Origin: Mangifera indica
Taxonomy: Eukaryota > Streptophyta > Magnoliopsida > Sapindales > Anacardiaceae
Length of the DNA stretch: 64,000 nt
NCBI RefSeq assembly: GCF_011075055.1
Contig: NC_058149.1
Location: forward strand, 6,826,449-6,890,448
Direction: 5' to 3'
Shown here: piece by piece, positions 48,310 through 60,657 of the stretch
Layout of the letters: each line of letters starts with the position of its first letter
Position numbering within the stretch: the stretch's first letter is position 1
Translations under genes and position numbers: made by a program
The notes under the pieces: model-generated
The model's input: only the letters and a program-made list of their open reading frames with translations
Database searches by the model: none
What the model was told of the DNA's origin: nothing

Positions 48310-49622
48310 ATGCGCTCAGGAGCTTGTACGGTCCAGCAGACCCTCACGGCGGAGGCTGCTTCAGTTTTGAAGCATTCTCTAAGTTTAGCACGGAGGAGAG
48401 GCCATGCTCAGGTCACCCCTCTTCACGTTGCAGCCACTTTGTTAAGCTCAAGAACTAGTCTTCTGAGAAGGGCTTGTCTCAAATCTCAGCCTCATCATCA
48501 TCAAACTTCACATCCTCTTCAGTGTAGAGCACTTGAACTTTGTTTCAATGTGGCTTTAAACCGACTTCCGACAACTCCTGCTCCTCTCTTGCACACCCAG
48601 CCCTCTCTTTCTAACGCCTTGATTGCTGCACTCAAACGAGCTCAAGCTCATCAGAGAAGAGGATGCATTGAACAACAGCAACAACAGCCTCTCTTGAGTG
48701 TAAAGGTAGAGTTGGAACAGCTCATTATTTCTATTTTAGATGACCCTAGTGTTAGTAGGGTTATGAGAGAAGCTGGCTTCTCTAGCACTGCCATTAAAAA
48801 TCACATAGAAGACTCTTCAGCTTCTTCTGTGTTTCAGTGTTACAGTGCTTCTGGTGTTGGTGGTGTCTTTTCATCACCTTGTTCTCCTTCTGCACCTGAT
48901 AATCATCAAGCTCAAAGAGAAATAGTTAATCCTAACATTTTCTGGCAAAACCATTTCTTGACTTCTTATTCTGCTTCTGAACAAAACCCACTTCTCTTTT
49001 CTCCTCCAAAGAAATTTTTAACCAACTTCACCACAGATTCATCAGCTTCTGTGAACTACAAGGAAGATATCAAGTTGGTGTTTGAGGTGTTGTTGAGGAA
49101 GAGCAAGAGAAGGAACACTGTGATAGTTGGAGATAGTGTCTCCATAACCGAAGGCCTTGTTGTAGAACTGATGGGAAGAGTGGAGAGAGGGGATGTTCCT
49201 GAGGAGTTGAGGGAAACTCAAGTCATAAAGTTTCAGTTTGCACCAGTGAGCTTGAGGTTCATGAACAAGGAAGATATTGAAAAAAATGTCACTGAACTCA
49301 AAAGGAAAGTGGATTCTCTTACATCAGGAGGAGGCGGTGCTATTATCTACACAGGAGATTTAAAATGGGCAGTTGATCATAATCAAGAAAGTTTTAACAG
49401 AGAAATCTCTAGTTATAGTCCCATTAATCAGCTAGTTTCAGAAATAGGAAGGATAGTTTCAGATTCCATCACTTCAAATACAAAGGTTTGGTTGGTGGCC
49501 ACAGCAAGCTACCAAACATACATCAAGTGCCAAATGAAGCAACCTTCACTGGAGATTCAATGGGCACTTCAAGCTGTTTCCGTACCATCTGGTGGACTTG
49601 GCCTAAGCCTCCATGCTTCCTG
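48310..49622 (+). CDS. SMXL4/5 exon 1 (Clp-N and first ATPase-like region)
   Basis: 437 codons plus two bases. Ends at [13 protein letters not shown], a conserved SMXL block, followed by a Cys codon split over the intron (TG|T). Confidence 0.95.
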
Positions 49623-51853
49623 GTAATTGTTGTTTTTTTATTTATTATGTATGTAAATATATTTTAAGAAATTAGTAATTAAGGGTTATTTCTTACCGTG
49701 ATGTTTTTATTTGCACGTTTTTTGGTCCTAAAGGCTTCGGTTTATGGCTGAATGAGTCCAAAATATTAAAACAACTGTGACGAATCAGTCTTTGTGTTTT
49801 ACTTTATTTTGTCAGGGTTACTGCCAGCCTCTGCATATTACAGAAATCCATTACCAGAAATCTTACTTTTAAAATAAAAAACCACAACTTTTATGCACTA
49901 TTCTTGATTATTTTCTAGTAAGCTGTAAAAAAAGAAAAACACTATTAGAGTTTTGGTGCTTTGACAAAAATACCCTTGTGAGAAAAATATCATTAAATAC
50001 CAAAATTTATATTTATTTGATTAACACTAAAAAGGGCATTTGGAATATAAAATAACTGATATATTTGCATTAACATTGCAGTGTTCAGGATTCAAAGTCA
50101 CAAGTATGGGAGACAAAGCCTTCTGCTAACAAAGAAGAAGACAAGCTCAGATGCTGTGCAGAATGTACTTACAACTATGAAAATGAAGCTCAATTATTCA
50201 AATCGGGCCAGAAGAAGCTATTGCCTCCTTGGCTACAATCACACAGTGGAAATGCCAATCATAAGGTTAAAAATCAAGAATCTTTCAATAAGCGGGCATA
50301 TTTCACTTTTCCAAATTAATTCTTTATCTCACCTTTTCATTTGAATTATCAATTTCTAGGATGAAATTGGGGAGTTGCGAAAGAAGTGGACTAGACTATG
50401 TCAGAGCCTACACCAGGGAAACCATTCAACATTTTCACGGAGTCATAGTTTTGGAAAAAGTTGTTCCTATGCTTCAACGTATCCTTGGTCGTCCAATCAG
50501 GGAAATTTTTTCCCTGAATCAAATTCAATCACCTTTGCTGAATCTGCTGTTACTTTAAAGTCTAACGGCAATCATTCTGTACCCAGATTCAGGCGACAAC
50601 AGTCGTGCACTATTGATTTCAATTTTGGAAATGATGCCTACCAGATCAAAGATGGTGAACCAAGTTTTGATTCTCTTAAGAGCAGTGAAGATAATGAAGC
50701 AAAGATCACTCTTGCTCTTGGCAGCTGTGTGTTCTCAGAGAAAGATAAAACTAACACAGAAACCAAACGAGGCCATCTATGCAAGGTGCTTCAGGAGGTA
50801 GTCCCGTGGCAAAGTGGGACTATTCCATCAATAGTAGAAGCTTTGGTTGATTACAAATCGGCCAAGAATGGAACTTGGTTTCTGATTCAAGGGAATGACA
50901 TAATTGGTAAAAGAAGATTGGCGCGCGGCATTGCAGAGTCACTTTTTGGATCAGCTGATTTGCTTCTGCAGCTGAGGAAGAGAAATGATTATGCTCCACC
51001 CTCGGAAATTCTTTACAAAGCCTTGAAAATGCATGAAAAGCTAGTTGTTTTTGTGGAAGATGCTGAATTGGGTGATACTCAGTTCGCACAACTCCTTGAG
51101 GAAGGATTTGAAAGTGGGAAATTTGGAGAATCAAGAGAAGGAAACATTGGCGAAATAGTCTTCATTTTATCTAAAGAAGGAGATAAATTGAAGAATCAAG
51201 ACTGTGTCATAAACATGACATTGGAGGTGAGTGAAAGTAGTAGTAGTTGTGATCAAAAGAGAAAAGCTGAGTGGGATTTTTCAAACAAGATCAAGAGTCC
51301 AAGAACTGAAGAAAAGGATGAGAATTGCACCAAGAAAGATTTCTCAAGGCAGTCAAGTTTCAACACACTTGATCTCAACATGAAAGCAGATGAAGAAGAT
51401 GATGAAAGTGAAGAAAAACTAGGAGATTTAAGCCCCATTTCAAGTGATTTAACTCGTGAAACAACTAATCCTCCAAATTCAAGTGGGTTCCTTGATTTGA
51501 TCAGAAATCGCTTTGTTTTCAACCGAAATCTGATAAAAGATGAAGAAATCAAGGAGTGTTTCTTGTCAAAGTTAAATGTGTGTTTTGAGGAGGTTTTCGG
51601 TGGACAAAACAGGGTAAATTTTAATGTGGAAGAAAGAGTAATAGAGGAGGTGCTAAATGGTAGGGGTTCATTTGTAAAGCTTTTGTTTAATAAGTGGGTA
51701 AAGGAAATTTTCCAAGCAAGCTTGAAAACAGTTAAAATTGGCGGGAAGGACGGTATAGAAATTAAGTTAGGTTTTGGGGGTAAAAGTGAAAAGGTTTGGG
51801 AAGATGGATTCAAGGATTCATGTCTTCCAAAGAAAATCAGGTTTTCTGTTTAA
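48310..51853 (+). CDS. SMAX1-LIKE protein, SMXL4/SMXL5 type (996 aa)
   Basis: Nuclear ClpB-related regulator; the SMXL3/4/5 group promotes phloem formation and is considered independent of strigolactone and karrikin signalling. CDS is join(48310-49622, 50082-50265, 50360-51853), with GT-AG introns TG|gtaat...gcag|T and AAG|gttaa...ctag|GAT. It starts [20 protein letters not shown] with a double Clp-N domain (about 1-170: [32 protein letters not shown]). A degenerate first ATPase-like region follows ([15 protein letters not shown] about 277-291). Exon 2 carries [13 protein letters not shown]. The C-terminal part has [20 protein letters not shown], the EAR motif LDLNM and a short D2-like tail. 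The RGKT motif of degradable SMXL6/7/8 and SMAX1 is absent, as expected for SMXL3/4/5. FSSPCSPS and the exon 2 text favour SMXL4/5 over SMXL3. No stops or frameshifts. Confidence 0.95.
50082..50265 (+). CDS. SMXL4/5 exon 2
   Basis: [14 protein letters not shown] to SGNANHK. Includes [16 protein letters not shown] and KKLLPPWLQ, which is diagnostic SMXL linker text. It bridges the two main exons without a frame change. Confidence 0.93.
50360..51853 (+). CDS. SMXL4/5 exon 3 (D2-like part with EAR motif)
   Basis: 497 codons from [20 protein letters not shown] to LPKKIRFSV. Contains [16 protein letters not shown], the acidic segment after NTLDLNM (EAR-type repression motif), and [13 protein letters not shown] near the end. 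Confidence 0.95.
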   Translation, partial: DEIGELRKKWTRLCQSLHQGNHSTFSRSHSFGKSCSYASTYPWSSNQGNFFPESNSITFAESAVTLKSNGNHSVPRFRRQQSCTIDFNFGNDAYQIKDGEPSFDSLKSSEDNEAKITLALGSCVFSEKDKTNTETKRGHLCKVLQEVVPWQSGTIPSIVEALVDYKSAKNGTWFLIQGNDIIGKRRLARGIAESLFGSADLLLQLRKRNDYAPPSEILYKALKMHEKLVVFVEDAELGDTQFAQLLEEGFESGKFGESREGNIGEIVFILSKEGDKLKNQDCVINMTLEVSESSSSCDQKRKAEWDFSNKIKSPRTEEKDENCTKKDFSRQSSFNTLDLNMKADEEDDESEEKLGDLSPISSDLTRETTNPPNSSGFLDLIRNRFVFNRNLIKDEEIKECFLSKLNVCFEEVFGGQNRVNFNVEERVIEEVLNGRGSFVKLLFNKWVKEIFQASLKTVKIGGKDGIEIKLGFGGKSEKVWEDGFKDSCLPKKIRFSV

Positions 51854-54800
51854 TTTTCAGTAGTTGGGGTGGGGTTGTCCTTTGTAAAATCTATCAATTA
51901 GATGTGTAACTCCTTACTTTCAAAATAGAATGTGTTTTTGTTTTCTATTTTCAAATTTCTAATTTATTTTCTTTCATTCTCTTATGATAATTCTAATTTC
52001 TAATTAATTTATAAACAGTGTTGATAACATAAAATATTTGTAAAGAAAATAACCACTATAATATTAAATAAATTAGTATCTTAATATGGATATTTTGTTA
52101 TTATTATGTACAATATAGCATTCACCTACACTCAACGAAAACTACTATATATTGTAGGGTTCTATTAGTTTTACTTTTAACTCAATGAATTTAAAAAACC
52201 TAAATGAATTATTGAGTTATTTATACTAACAAAGATTATATAGTTATATATAAGGTTTATTAACAAAAGACCATAATTTGAGGGAGTTATACTAAATGAC
52301 TAACTCTTTAAAAGATTAAAATTATGATAAAATAACTTAATTGCCATTTTGCTTTCATCCCTAACCTTACAATGAGAACCCTGAAAACTTTCAACTCTAA
52401 CTGCAATTGTCTTATAACTCATACTCTCAAATCCAATATGTTAGACAAAACCTACGATTTCAAGTAGAAAGATTGTTAAATTTGCTCACTGATTTGAGTG
52501 ACAAAAGAGTTTGATGCCAAACATAAGAATTTGGGTTTAAATCCTTCAACTATATATCAAAATTATACTTTTGACTTACTTAATATGATGATTATAGATT
52601 GGTTTAGCCTTGAAGAGATAGTCTGACTCAATAAGGTTTTCTCATTTAAAAAAAAAATTGTTGAATTCAGGTAAGAAGATCAAGATTTATTGTTTTATTT
52701 GATTTTATTATATGGATTTTTGCGTTGAGAGAAATATATGTAAGAACTCATGATTTTGATGAGGTGAATGAATTTCCAGAAGTTTAATAGGAACACTTAA
52801 TTTCTTAGAATTGAAGTTTAAATTTCAATTTATGGGTAAGTGCAAGGTTTAAAACTATTGGGATTTAGGATATTTTAAATTTCTATTTCAAAGGTGTACG
52901 TGAAAATTTAGAAGATAGATGAAAAATGAAGTGTAAACTTCGATTAAGGGATAAGTATAAGATTTTAGAATATAAGGGCTATATATTTTTCACAAAAGTT
53001 TTAGGAGTATATTTGTAAAAAGTTAAAGCTAAATATCTAATTAGGAGGCTAATTTTAAGATTTAAATCTAGTAGAGGTTTGTTTATAATACTGAGGGGTA
53101 AATGTGTAATTTAAAAGTTTAGGCCATAAAAGAAATTTGGATAATTTTAGCATTTTGAGAATGCTCTTAGTGTTAACTCTATTTTTGGAGTCTAACAATT
53201 CAAAGGGTTAGTTATAAAGATTTTCAATTTAAAAGGGGTTTAAAAGAGGTTTTAGGGGTGTAAATTAATTTGAAAGTTTGAGGTATATAAAATTAGACAC
53301 GTAATGAAACTTTGACATGAATTTAGAATTTTTTAAAATTTTATTTATTTATTTATTCTTATATAAACCATATAATCATTATATGATCCATCAAATTGTT
53401 GATTGTTGTGTTGGTTATATATACTAGTTAATGGATGATGACAGAGAATGACACCATGACTTACTTTGGAGAAAAACAAAAATTGTTTTAAACTCATCTA
53501 GGCATGATGTTAGTTGGATTAGTGGAGTTACTTAGTGTGCATTTTCATATTGACCATAAGTGTAATACTATGTACATTTTCATGAAACTCGAAAATGCTC
53601 TTAAAGACTACCTATTGATGTTAAAGATGATGATAATGATGTTGGTTGTATCTTAAGGTGAAAATTCTCATATATATATGAAAATGTTGACCTTAAGTGT
53701 GAGTCTTCATATTAACCTTAAGTGTAATATGAATATGATGTTGAAATTCCATATAATGAAGTTATAACTTATATATTTTTATTTTCCCAACCAACTCGCA
53801 GTTATCAAAAATCCTACAATTACTACTCCATATATGAGGTTCTAAGGTAATTCAAATACCGTTGTTTCGTTCTTCGTAGGATTAAAGATAAGTTGGGATC
53901 TCTCTGCATCATTATGTTAGAGATTTAAGGAATTAATGTGTAAAAAGTATTTACTATAGAGTATATGATGTTGTTGATATGATATATGTATTAAATTGAT
54001 GTGCTATGGTTATTGTTTTATATTGTGATTGATTAACTAAGAAAACTTTATTTGAGTAATGATATTGAAGGAGAAGTTTTATTTTCATTATTGTTGTTTA
54101 ACAAATATTGAATCAATTGCATAGATATCTAAATATAATAGTCAAGTTAATGATATGGACAAATTATTGATTATTTGATGTGTAGGGTTATTTATGCACA
54201 AAAATACATCAGTGGAAGCAAAATAATAATTTTTTTTTTTTTGCACAAAGTCCTCTTCCGTATGATTAAAGGCATATTATACACGTAATAAGGGTTATAT
54301 AAATTGTTATATTTGCGTTTGATGGGTCATTCTTTTTGAATTTGTCCCAAAACTATCTCGAATTAAATAATAACTCTTTCATTGGTCTAACAAGATCTAC
54401 TCATCTACACAAGGGCTATACGATGACATAGATACACAAGTGCTAGCATATGTTGGAAAGTGGGTGTATGAAAAAGTATAGAGAGGAAAATTTGAGAGTA
54501 AAATTTTCTCTTCGTAAGTGTAATTAACTATGGAGATTAGAATCACTATCGTAACCCTCATATCCTCCTTATATACTCCACATTAATAATGCGTATTCGT
54601 GTTTTTATCCAATCCCTTAATTTGTATTAATTAGGCTAATATATGTTTTTAATATTTATTTCTAAATATTCAAAACATAGTTTTAATGATCTAAATTCAC
54701 TGATTTTGGAATAATCCGAAGTGATTAGCTCTTTGTGTAATAAACCCCAATGTTTCAAGTCATAGTAAACAACTCCTTATATGTGTGACTCGTATGTTCT

Positions 54801-55129
54801 TTGATATACTGATAGTAAATAAATTTGTGATTAATCTACGATTAATTATCTTTTTTATTCATAAGCCATAAGTTGTCTTTAGCAAGTTATTAAGACCACC
54901 CAACATACAGAGAATCAATGTTAACTAATGTAATCTTTTAATGCTATAATTACTATAAAATAGATCCCTTCATCATTCTGATATCCTATTAAGACAAAGG
55001 CACAAAGTAGTGTCTACCTTAGTTCTCTTAACTTATTAAGTTGACTTCTAAAGAAACAATTGGGTTTCATAAAAAAAAAAATAATAAAGGAGAAGAAAAA
55101 TAAAATCTTGGGTTGTCTTCTCGTAACAC
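51854..55129. other. Intergenic region downstream of SMXL; no gene recognised
   Basis: AT-rich, with short repeats such as ttgaccttaagtgtg / ttaaccttaagtgta (53675-53735). Text around 54180-55070 looks like non-coding retrotransposon sequence but has no definable ends. Confidence 0.4.
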
Positions 55130-56300
55130 TTGTTTTAGGTCATTAACTCAACTTTTGTATTAGGAATTAGGTAAGAAGAGGTTTTGATAATGGGTTTGAG
55201 ACGCCCATTTCAATTGGCTCATCAATTAGGTATGGCTTAAGGCATTGTCTATTAAACTTGAAGGCTCATGATTTCTTACTCCATATCTCCATTGCTCCAT
55301 GTGAAAACACCTCCACTACCTTGAACGGTCTTCACTAACATGATTTTATTATGCATGGAAAAAGTCTTAACTTTGAGTTAAATAAAAGCACTAGGTCTCC
55401 TTTAGTGAACTCTTTCTTTATTATGTGTCTATCATGCCATCGCTTGGTGTGCTATTTGTATGTCCTTGTATTTTCATTGGTGTCAAGGTAGAATTCCTTT
55501 AATTCGTCCAATCGCAATAATCATTTTTCTTTTGTTTTCCTGAGATCAAAGTTAAGGAATTTGGTGGCCCAATAAGCTTTTTACTCCAGCTTAACTAGTA
55601 AGTAGTAGGATTTTTATATATGAGTCGATAAGGAGAAGTACCAATAAAAGTCTTATATACGATCCAATATGCCTATAAGGCATCATCCAACTGAATATTC
55701 CAAGCTTTTCTTGATAAACCTGTCATCTTCTCCAATATGTTCTTAATTTCTATGTTTGATATCTCAATCTGCCCATTGATTTTGTCGGTGGTAGGGTGTT
55801 GCAACCTTATGCGTAACTCCATACTTTTTCAAGACTTTTTCAAACAAATGGTTATAGAAATTTGACCTTTCATCATTGATAATTTCCCTTGGAGTTTTAT
55901 ACCTTACAAAAGGTAAGCTTCTTTGGGAATTTTATTACAACCTGTGTGTCATTAATAGGACTTGCTAATGTTTTAATCCATTCAGATATATAGTCTACAA
56001 CAACTAGTATATAATGATTCCCATAAGAAGCCATAAATGGTCCCATAAAATCTATTCTCCAAATGTCAAACAATTTAACTTACAATATGTACTAAAAGAC
56101 ATTTCATTTCTCTTTGTGATGGTTCTAATCATAAACATCTATCATATTTACTTATAAACCTCAAAGTATCTTGGAATAAAATAGACTAGTAAAATCCATA
56201 TTGTAATACTTTTGTAGTTCTCTTGGATGCATTGAAATGTCCTTCGATTTCCAATGAGTGGTCGTGGGTTATAATGTTCTCTACTTTGTCATATGGTATA
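55130..56300 (-). mobile_element. Gypsy integrase remnant (Athila/Tat-like)
   Basis: On the minus strand, 56050-55890 reads [20 protein letters not shown] followed by [13 protein letters not shown], the integrase core text of Athila/Tat-type elements. Around 55400-55270 comes the post-integrase segment (LFNSKLRLFP, RPFKVVEVFSHGAMEI). Stops interrupt it. The start of the core and all upstream domains are absent, so it is a fragment. Confidence 0.75.
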
Positions 56301-56499
56301 AATTGTTGTATAAGCTTATCAAAGCATCACTTGCATAATAGCATTTCCTTCCCAAAAATAGCTTCGTGTATCATGAAAAAACTTCTTCCACTGGTAAAAG
56401 GTAAAATTAGGTTACAATTCTTTCCTTTTCTAGTTAGAAATTCCAAGTATTTCTTTCTCTTGTCTTTATAACTTCTCTTATGATATTGGGTTTGCTTCA

Positions 56500-59400
56500 T
56501 TCTTTATCTGATTAACTAGATGTCTTTTATCATCCTTTTGGTCATATTAGGCCTAAGTGTTTGCTTATGGGTAGCTCTCTCACTCAAATCATCCCAATGG
56601 AGAGGGAACTTGCATTTTTTACCATGAAAGGCTTTGTAAGGTGTTATCTTTATCAGCACCTGATAACTATTGTTATAGACAAACTCTATCAATGGTAAAT
56701 CTCAACCCCAGTGGCTTTATGATCCATACAACAAGCTTAAATCATCTTTTTTAGATTAGATTCATTCTCTCGGTCTATCCATTTGTCTATGATATGTAAT
56801 GCTAAATCATGCCCAGTGATCACTACAAACCCCTCCAAAATATGGATACAAATTTAATATCACGAGCAAAGACTATTGTAGGGGGTACTCCATGTAGGCT
56901 AATTACCTTTTGACCATATTTTTGGCCTAACTAATTGGTTGAGGTAGTATCCATGACAAATAGGAAATACATTAACTTAGTCAAATGATCCACATTCACC
57001 CATAGCATATTATATCCCTTCTAAACTATTGGAAGCCCAATTATGAAATCAATTGAGATTTTCACCCATTTTCACTTAACTATACTTAGAGGTCGTAATA
57101 GTTTTGATAGTTTCTAATACTTAGCCTTGACCTATTGATAGGTGAGATATTTTTCTATAAACTCACCTATGCCCATGTTCATGTCAAACCACCAAAAACT
57201 TCTCTTTAGATCTTGATACATTTTTACACTTTTAGGATAAATCATATAAAAGGAACTATAAGCCTTAATTAGAATCTTCTATCTCAAATCGACTACCTGA
57301 GTGATGCATATTTGACCTTGGAATTTCATAATCTTGTCCTTTATTTGAAACTTGGTCTTGAGACCTTTCTTAGTTTATTTCTAATATGTCTACACAATTC
57401 ATCATCATCTTGAACTACTTGAATATCATCTATAAGAGTATATCTTTTTTCCAATCTTGCTAGTGTACTTGTCATAATTTCAATCTACTTATTGACTATC
57501 TCATGTTGTAACTCTCTTTATACAAAATTGGCCTAAAGAGACTAAATGTATTAATTGTGACATTGGCTTTTCCAAGGTGGTGTCTTATCTCGTATTCATA
57601 ATCCTTGACCAACTCTAACTACTATCACTATCGTATATTCAAGCCTTTTTTGGTAAGAAAAATCCTTTAAGCTCTTGTGGTTGGTGTAGATATTACACTT
57701 AACCTCATACATATAGTTCCACCAAATCTTCAAAGCGAACATAATTGCTGTCAACTTTAAATCATGTGTAGGGTATCTAATCTTTTAGTCTTTTAGTTGC
57801 TTCAAGGCATATGCTATTACTTGACCTTACTGTATTAGAACTGCTCCTATACCATTGTGTGAAGCGTAAGTGAAAATATCAGATTCCATACATTTTTCTA
57901 GTAGTACAAGAACATGAGTTGAAGTTCATCTTCTCTTCAATTCTTGAAAACTTTCCTTACAAGCTTTCATCTATTAAAATTGAGTCTCTTTCTTCTTGAA
58001 AGCTTTAAGTGGTTTGGTTAACCTAATAAACCCCTATAAAAATCTTTTGTAGTATTTATCCAATCCTTAGTAACTTCTCAACTTTTCACGGTTTTTGACC
58101 TCTTCCAATCTTAATATATCCTTAACCTTGTTTGAATAAATATAAATACTTTTAACTATCTCCACGTCTTAAGAAGTATACTTAGTCTAACAAGAACTTG
58201 CATATGCTAAATTTGGTATACAAATGCTTTTCTCTCAATCATTGCAAGATCAATCTCAATTGTTATTTATGCTCCTTTATATTCCTTTAGTATACTAGGA
58301 TATCATCGATGAAGAGAATGATGAACTTATCAAGACAGTCCTAAAATACTCGATTCATGAGATCCATAAAGATGGGTGAAACGTTATTCAATGTGAAGAG
58401 CATCTTTATAGTGCTTATATCTAGTCTTGAAGGCTAACTTGGGTATATCATTTTTGACAATCCTTACTTGGTGATATCCTGACATCAAATCTATCTTAGA
58501 GAACGCATACACTCCCCTCAGTTGGATGAATAAGTTGTCAATCCTGATAGTGGATACTTTTTTTTTATCATCAATTTATTAAGCTTTCAGTAGTCTATAC
58601 ATATCTTGAGAGACTTATTTTTTTGCTTGATGAAAAAAATTAAGATTTTCTAAGGAAAATGGCTTAGTCAGATGAATCCATTATCTAAAAATTTTTGGAG
58701 CTATTTTTTTAATTCTTGTAGTTTGATTGGAGTAATTCTATATGGGGCATTTGATATTAGTGACATGCTCAATGTTAGTTTTGTGCTGAATTTTATCTCT
58801 CTCTCTGGGCACTAACCTTGGTACCTTATCTAGAAATACATTAGGAAATCTTAAACCATTAGTTTAACTTTCAGACCAAGGCACTCCATCTCAACATTAC
58901 ATACCATGTGAGCTAAGTATCCCAGGTATCTTTTCAACTGCATCTTTCTTTCCTTCACGTAACTTATGATAATATTATGCAAATACCCTTTGCTGAAGCT
59001 AAATTCATCCTAATTCTTGAGGGTGAACTTGACATTCTTTGTTCTACAAGCGATCTTAACTCCATATCTCATGAGGAAATCCATCCCTAATATCATGCCA
59101 AAGTTAGGCATGAAAAAAAAAAGATAAAATCTACCAAAAGTTTCGTACTCTTAATCTTAATAAGTTACCTTTCAAAATTCTATCACTTATAACTATATCC
59201 TTACTAGGAAACTTTATCCTAAATCTCTAAGCTACCCTAACAAGTATTAGTCCTAATCTCTCTAATATTCTAATAGCAAGAAAACAATGTGTTACATTCG
59301 AATCAATTGAAACACATAAGAAAGTACTAAGAAAGAGTAGTTGACCAGTCATTGTTATTGGATTGTTCTCTGCCTAGGCTTGAGCTATGGTATAAACTCT

Positions 59401-60615
59401 CACAATAGTACCTTTCTCAATTTGTTTAGCTCGAGGTGAGGCTATGAGGGAGTTTCTTGCAAAGTATCTAAGTTGGTAACACTTGAAGCACACTTCGGGT
59501 AGACATTCCTCTTTATGGTATTTCCTATAGTTAGGTAGGTGGTTGTATTTTTCTTTCTCTATTTATTGTTGCCTTTTCATTTCTTCTTATCTTTTAACTA
59601 GAAAGATCTTTTCCTGAATCATGATGCCTATTTTGGGTTTGGTATTGGGTCTTCTGTAATCTTCCTCGTAAACTTTTTTTTAATCTTCGAGCTTGATTTA
59701 AGGCCTCAATGTAATCTTTTAAAAAGTGGTCTCCCATCATCACATTTCTAACAATAGTTAGGTTTAAACCTAAGATGAATTTCTTCATATGCCCTTGACC
59801 TGAACTCGTTAGTCCAAAAGCATATCTAGCTAAAGAATTAAATTTAGTGGCGTAATCCTTTACAAAACTCAACCTTTGCTAGAGATGAAGAAACTTCTAG
59901 GCTCTTGCAAAGGTCATGCTAACAAATTTATATCAACCATCGAACATCTCTCTGAATTCTGTCCAAGTTAATTTGGAGACTTCTTTTAATTTTGAGGTCA
60001 TCTTCTACAAACTCTAATGTCCACTCACAATAAGTAGGTGACATATCTTATTTTTCTCAATGTTTATCATGGTGAATAGGGATATGACATTCTTGACGAC
60101 CTTTATCCATTCCTCAATTGCTATTGGATCATTCATGCTAACAAACTTTTATGCTTGGTGAGGTCTCAATAATCCATAAATCTGTGTAGTCATGTCTTTC
60201 TCATGGTTGGTACCTTTTCTTTTAATTTTAGTAGTCCTTGAGGCTTACTATGGGTCGATGATGCTTGAACCAAGTCAATCTCATTTCTATGAGCATTTTC
60301 ATGCTTATTTAACACTCTACAAATAATGTTTTAGATGTCTTTAACACTCAATACAATGTGGAAGTCTCTGAGTTTTGTGCCTTAGGTATGTTATCCTTAA
60401 GAGGGTTCCTAGCAAGTCCTTCTGCTATCTTTATTTTTAATTAATCAAGAACCCATAGTTTATAAAGATAAGATCAATCTAAATTGCAAGAATTTAAATT
60501 TTACTTATACTGACTGGCAGGCGCGAGAGATCAGTAAGACATACATGACTCATTTCTAGTACACTTAATCTATTTGATATATTTGAGTTTCTAAAATCTA
60601 AGCTCTGATACCAAT
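56500..60615 (-). mobile_element. Second gypsy element remnant, gag to integrase region
   Basis: Minus-strand order from right to left: primer site (60601-60613), gag (59872-59594: FVKDYATKFNSLARYA, KKFILGLNLTIVRNVM), damaged zinc knuckle near 59490 (CFKCYQLRYFARNS), retropepsin near 59110-59030 (PNFGMILGMDFLMRYGVKI), degenerate RT near 58600-57950, and degenerate integrase-like text toward 56700. Many stops. The gag and protease resemble the 35202-36720 remnant in style, so both may come from one lineage. The upstream LTR is only partly left (60616-60657). Confidence 0.8.
60601..60613 (-). other. Primer-binding site of the minus-strand gypsy element
   Basis: On the minus strand this reads tggtatcagagct, the tRNA-Met-type primer site. 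It is preceded by an LTR end ...ggttgttaca. Confidence 0.8.
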
Positions 60616-60657
60616 TGTAACAACCTATTCCAAATATCCTATCTCTCAGGGTTAAAG
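60616..60657 (-). repeat. Truncated LTR end of the gypsy element
   Basis: Begins tgtaacaacctattcc beside the primer site. After about 42 bp the sequence changes to a different LTR-type start, suggesting truncation by a later insertion. Confidence 0.5.

Noticed and set aside
51253..51813. 186-codon open frame antisense to SMXL exon 3
   Set aside because: It is the reverse reading of a conserved coding exon; serine-rich runs reflect the GAA/GAT-rich sense strand.
48310..51853. ClpB/HSP101-type chaperone instead of SMXL
   Set aside because: The Clp-N part is similar, but the Walker motifs are degenerate, an EAR motif is present and the linker text is specific to SMXL4/5.
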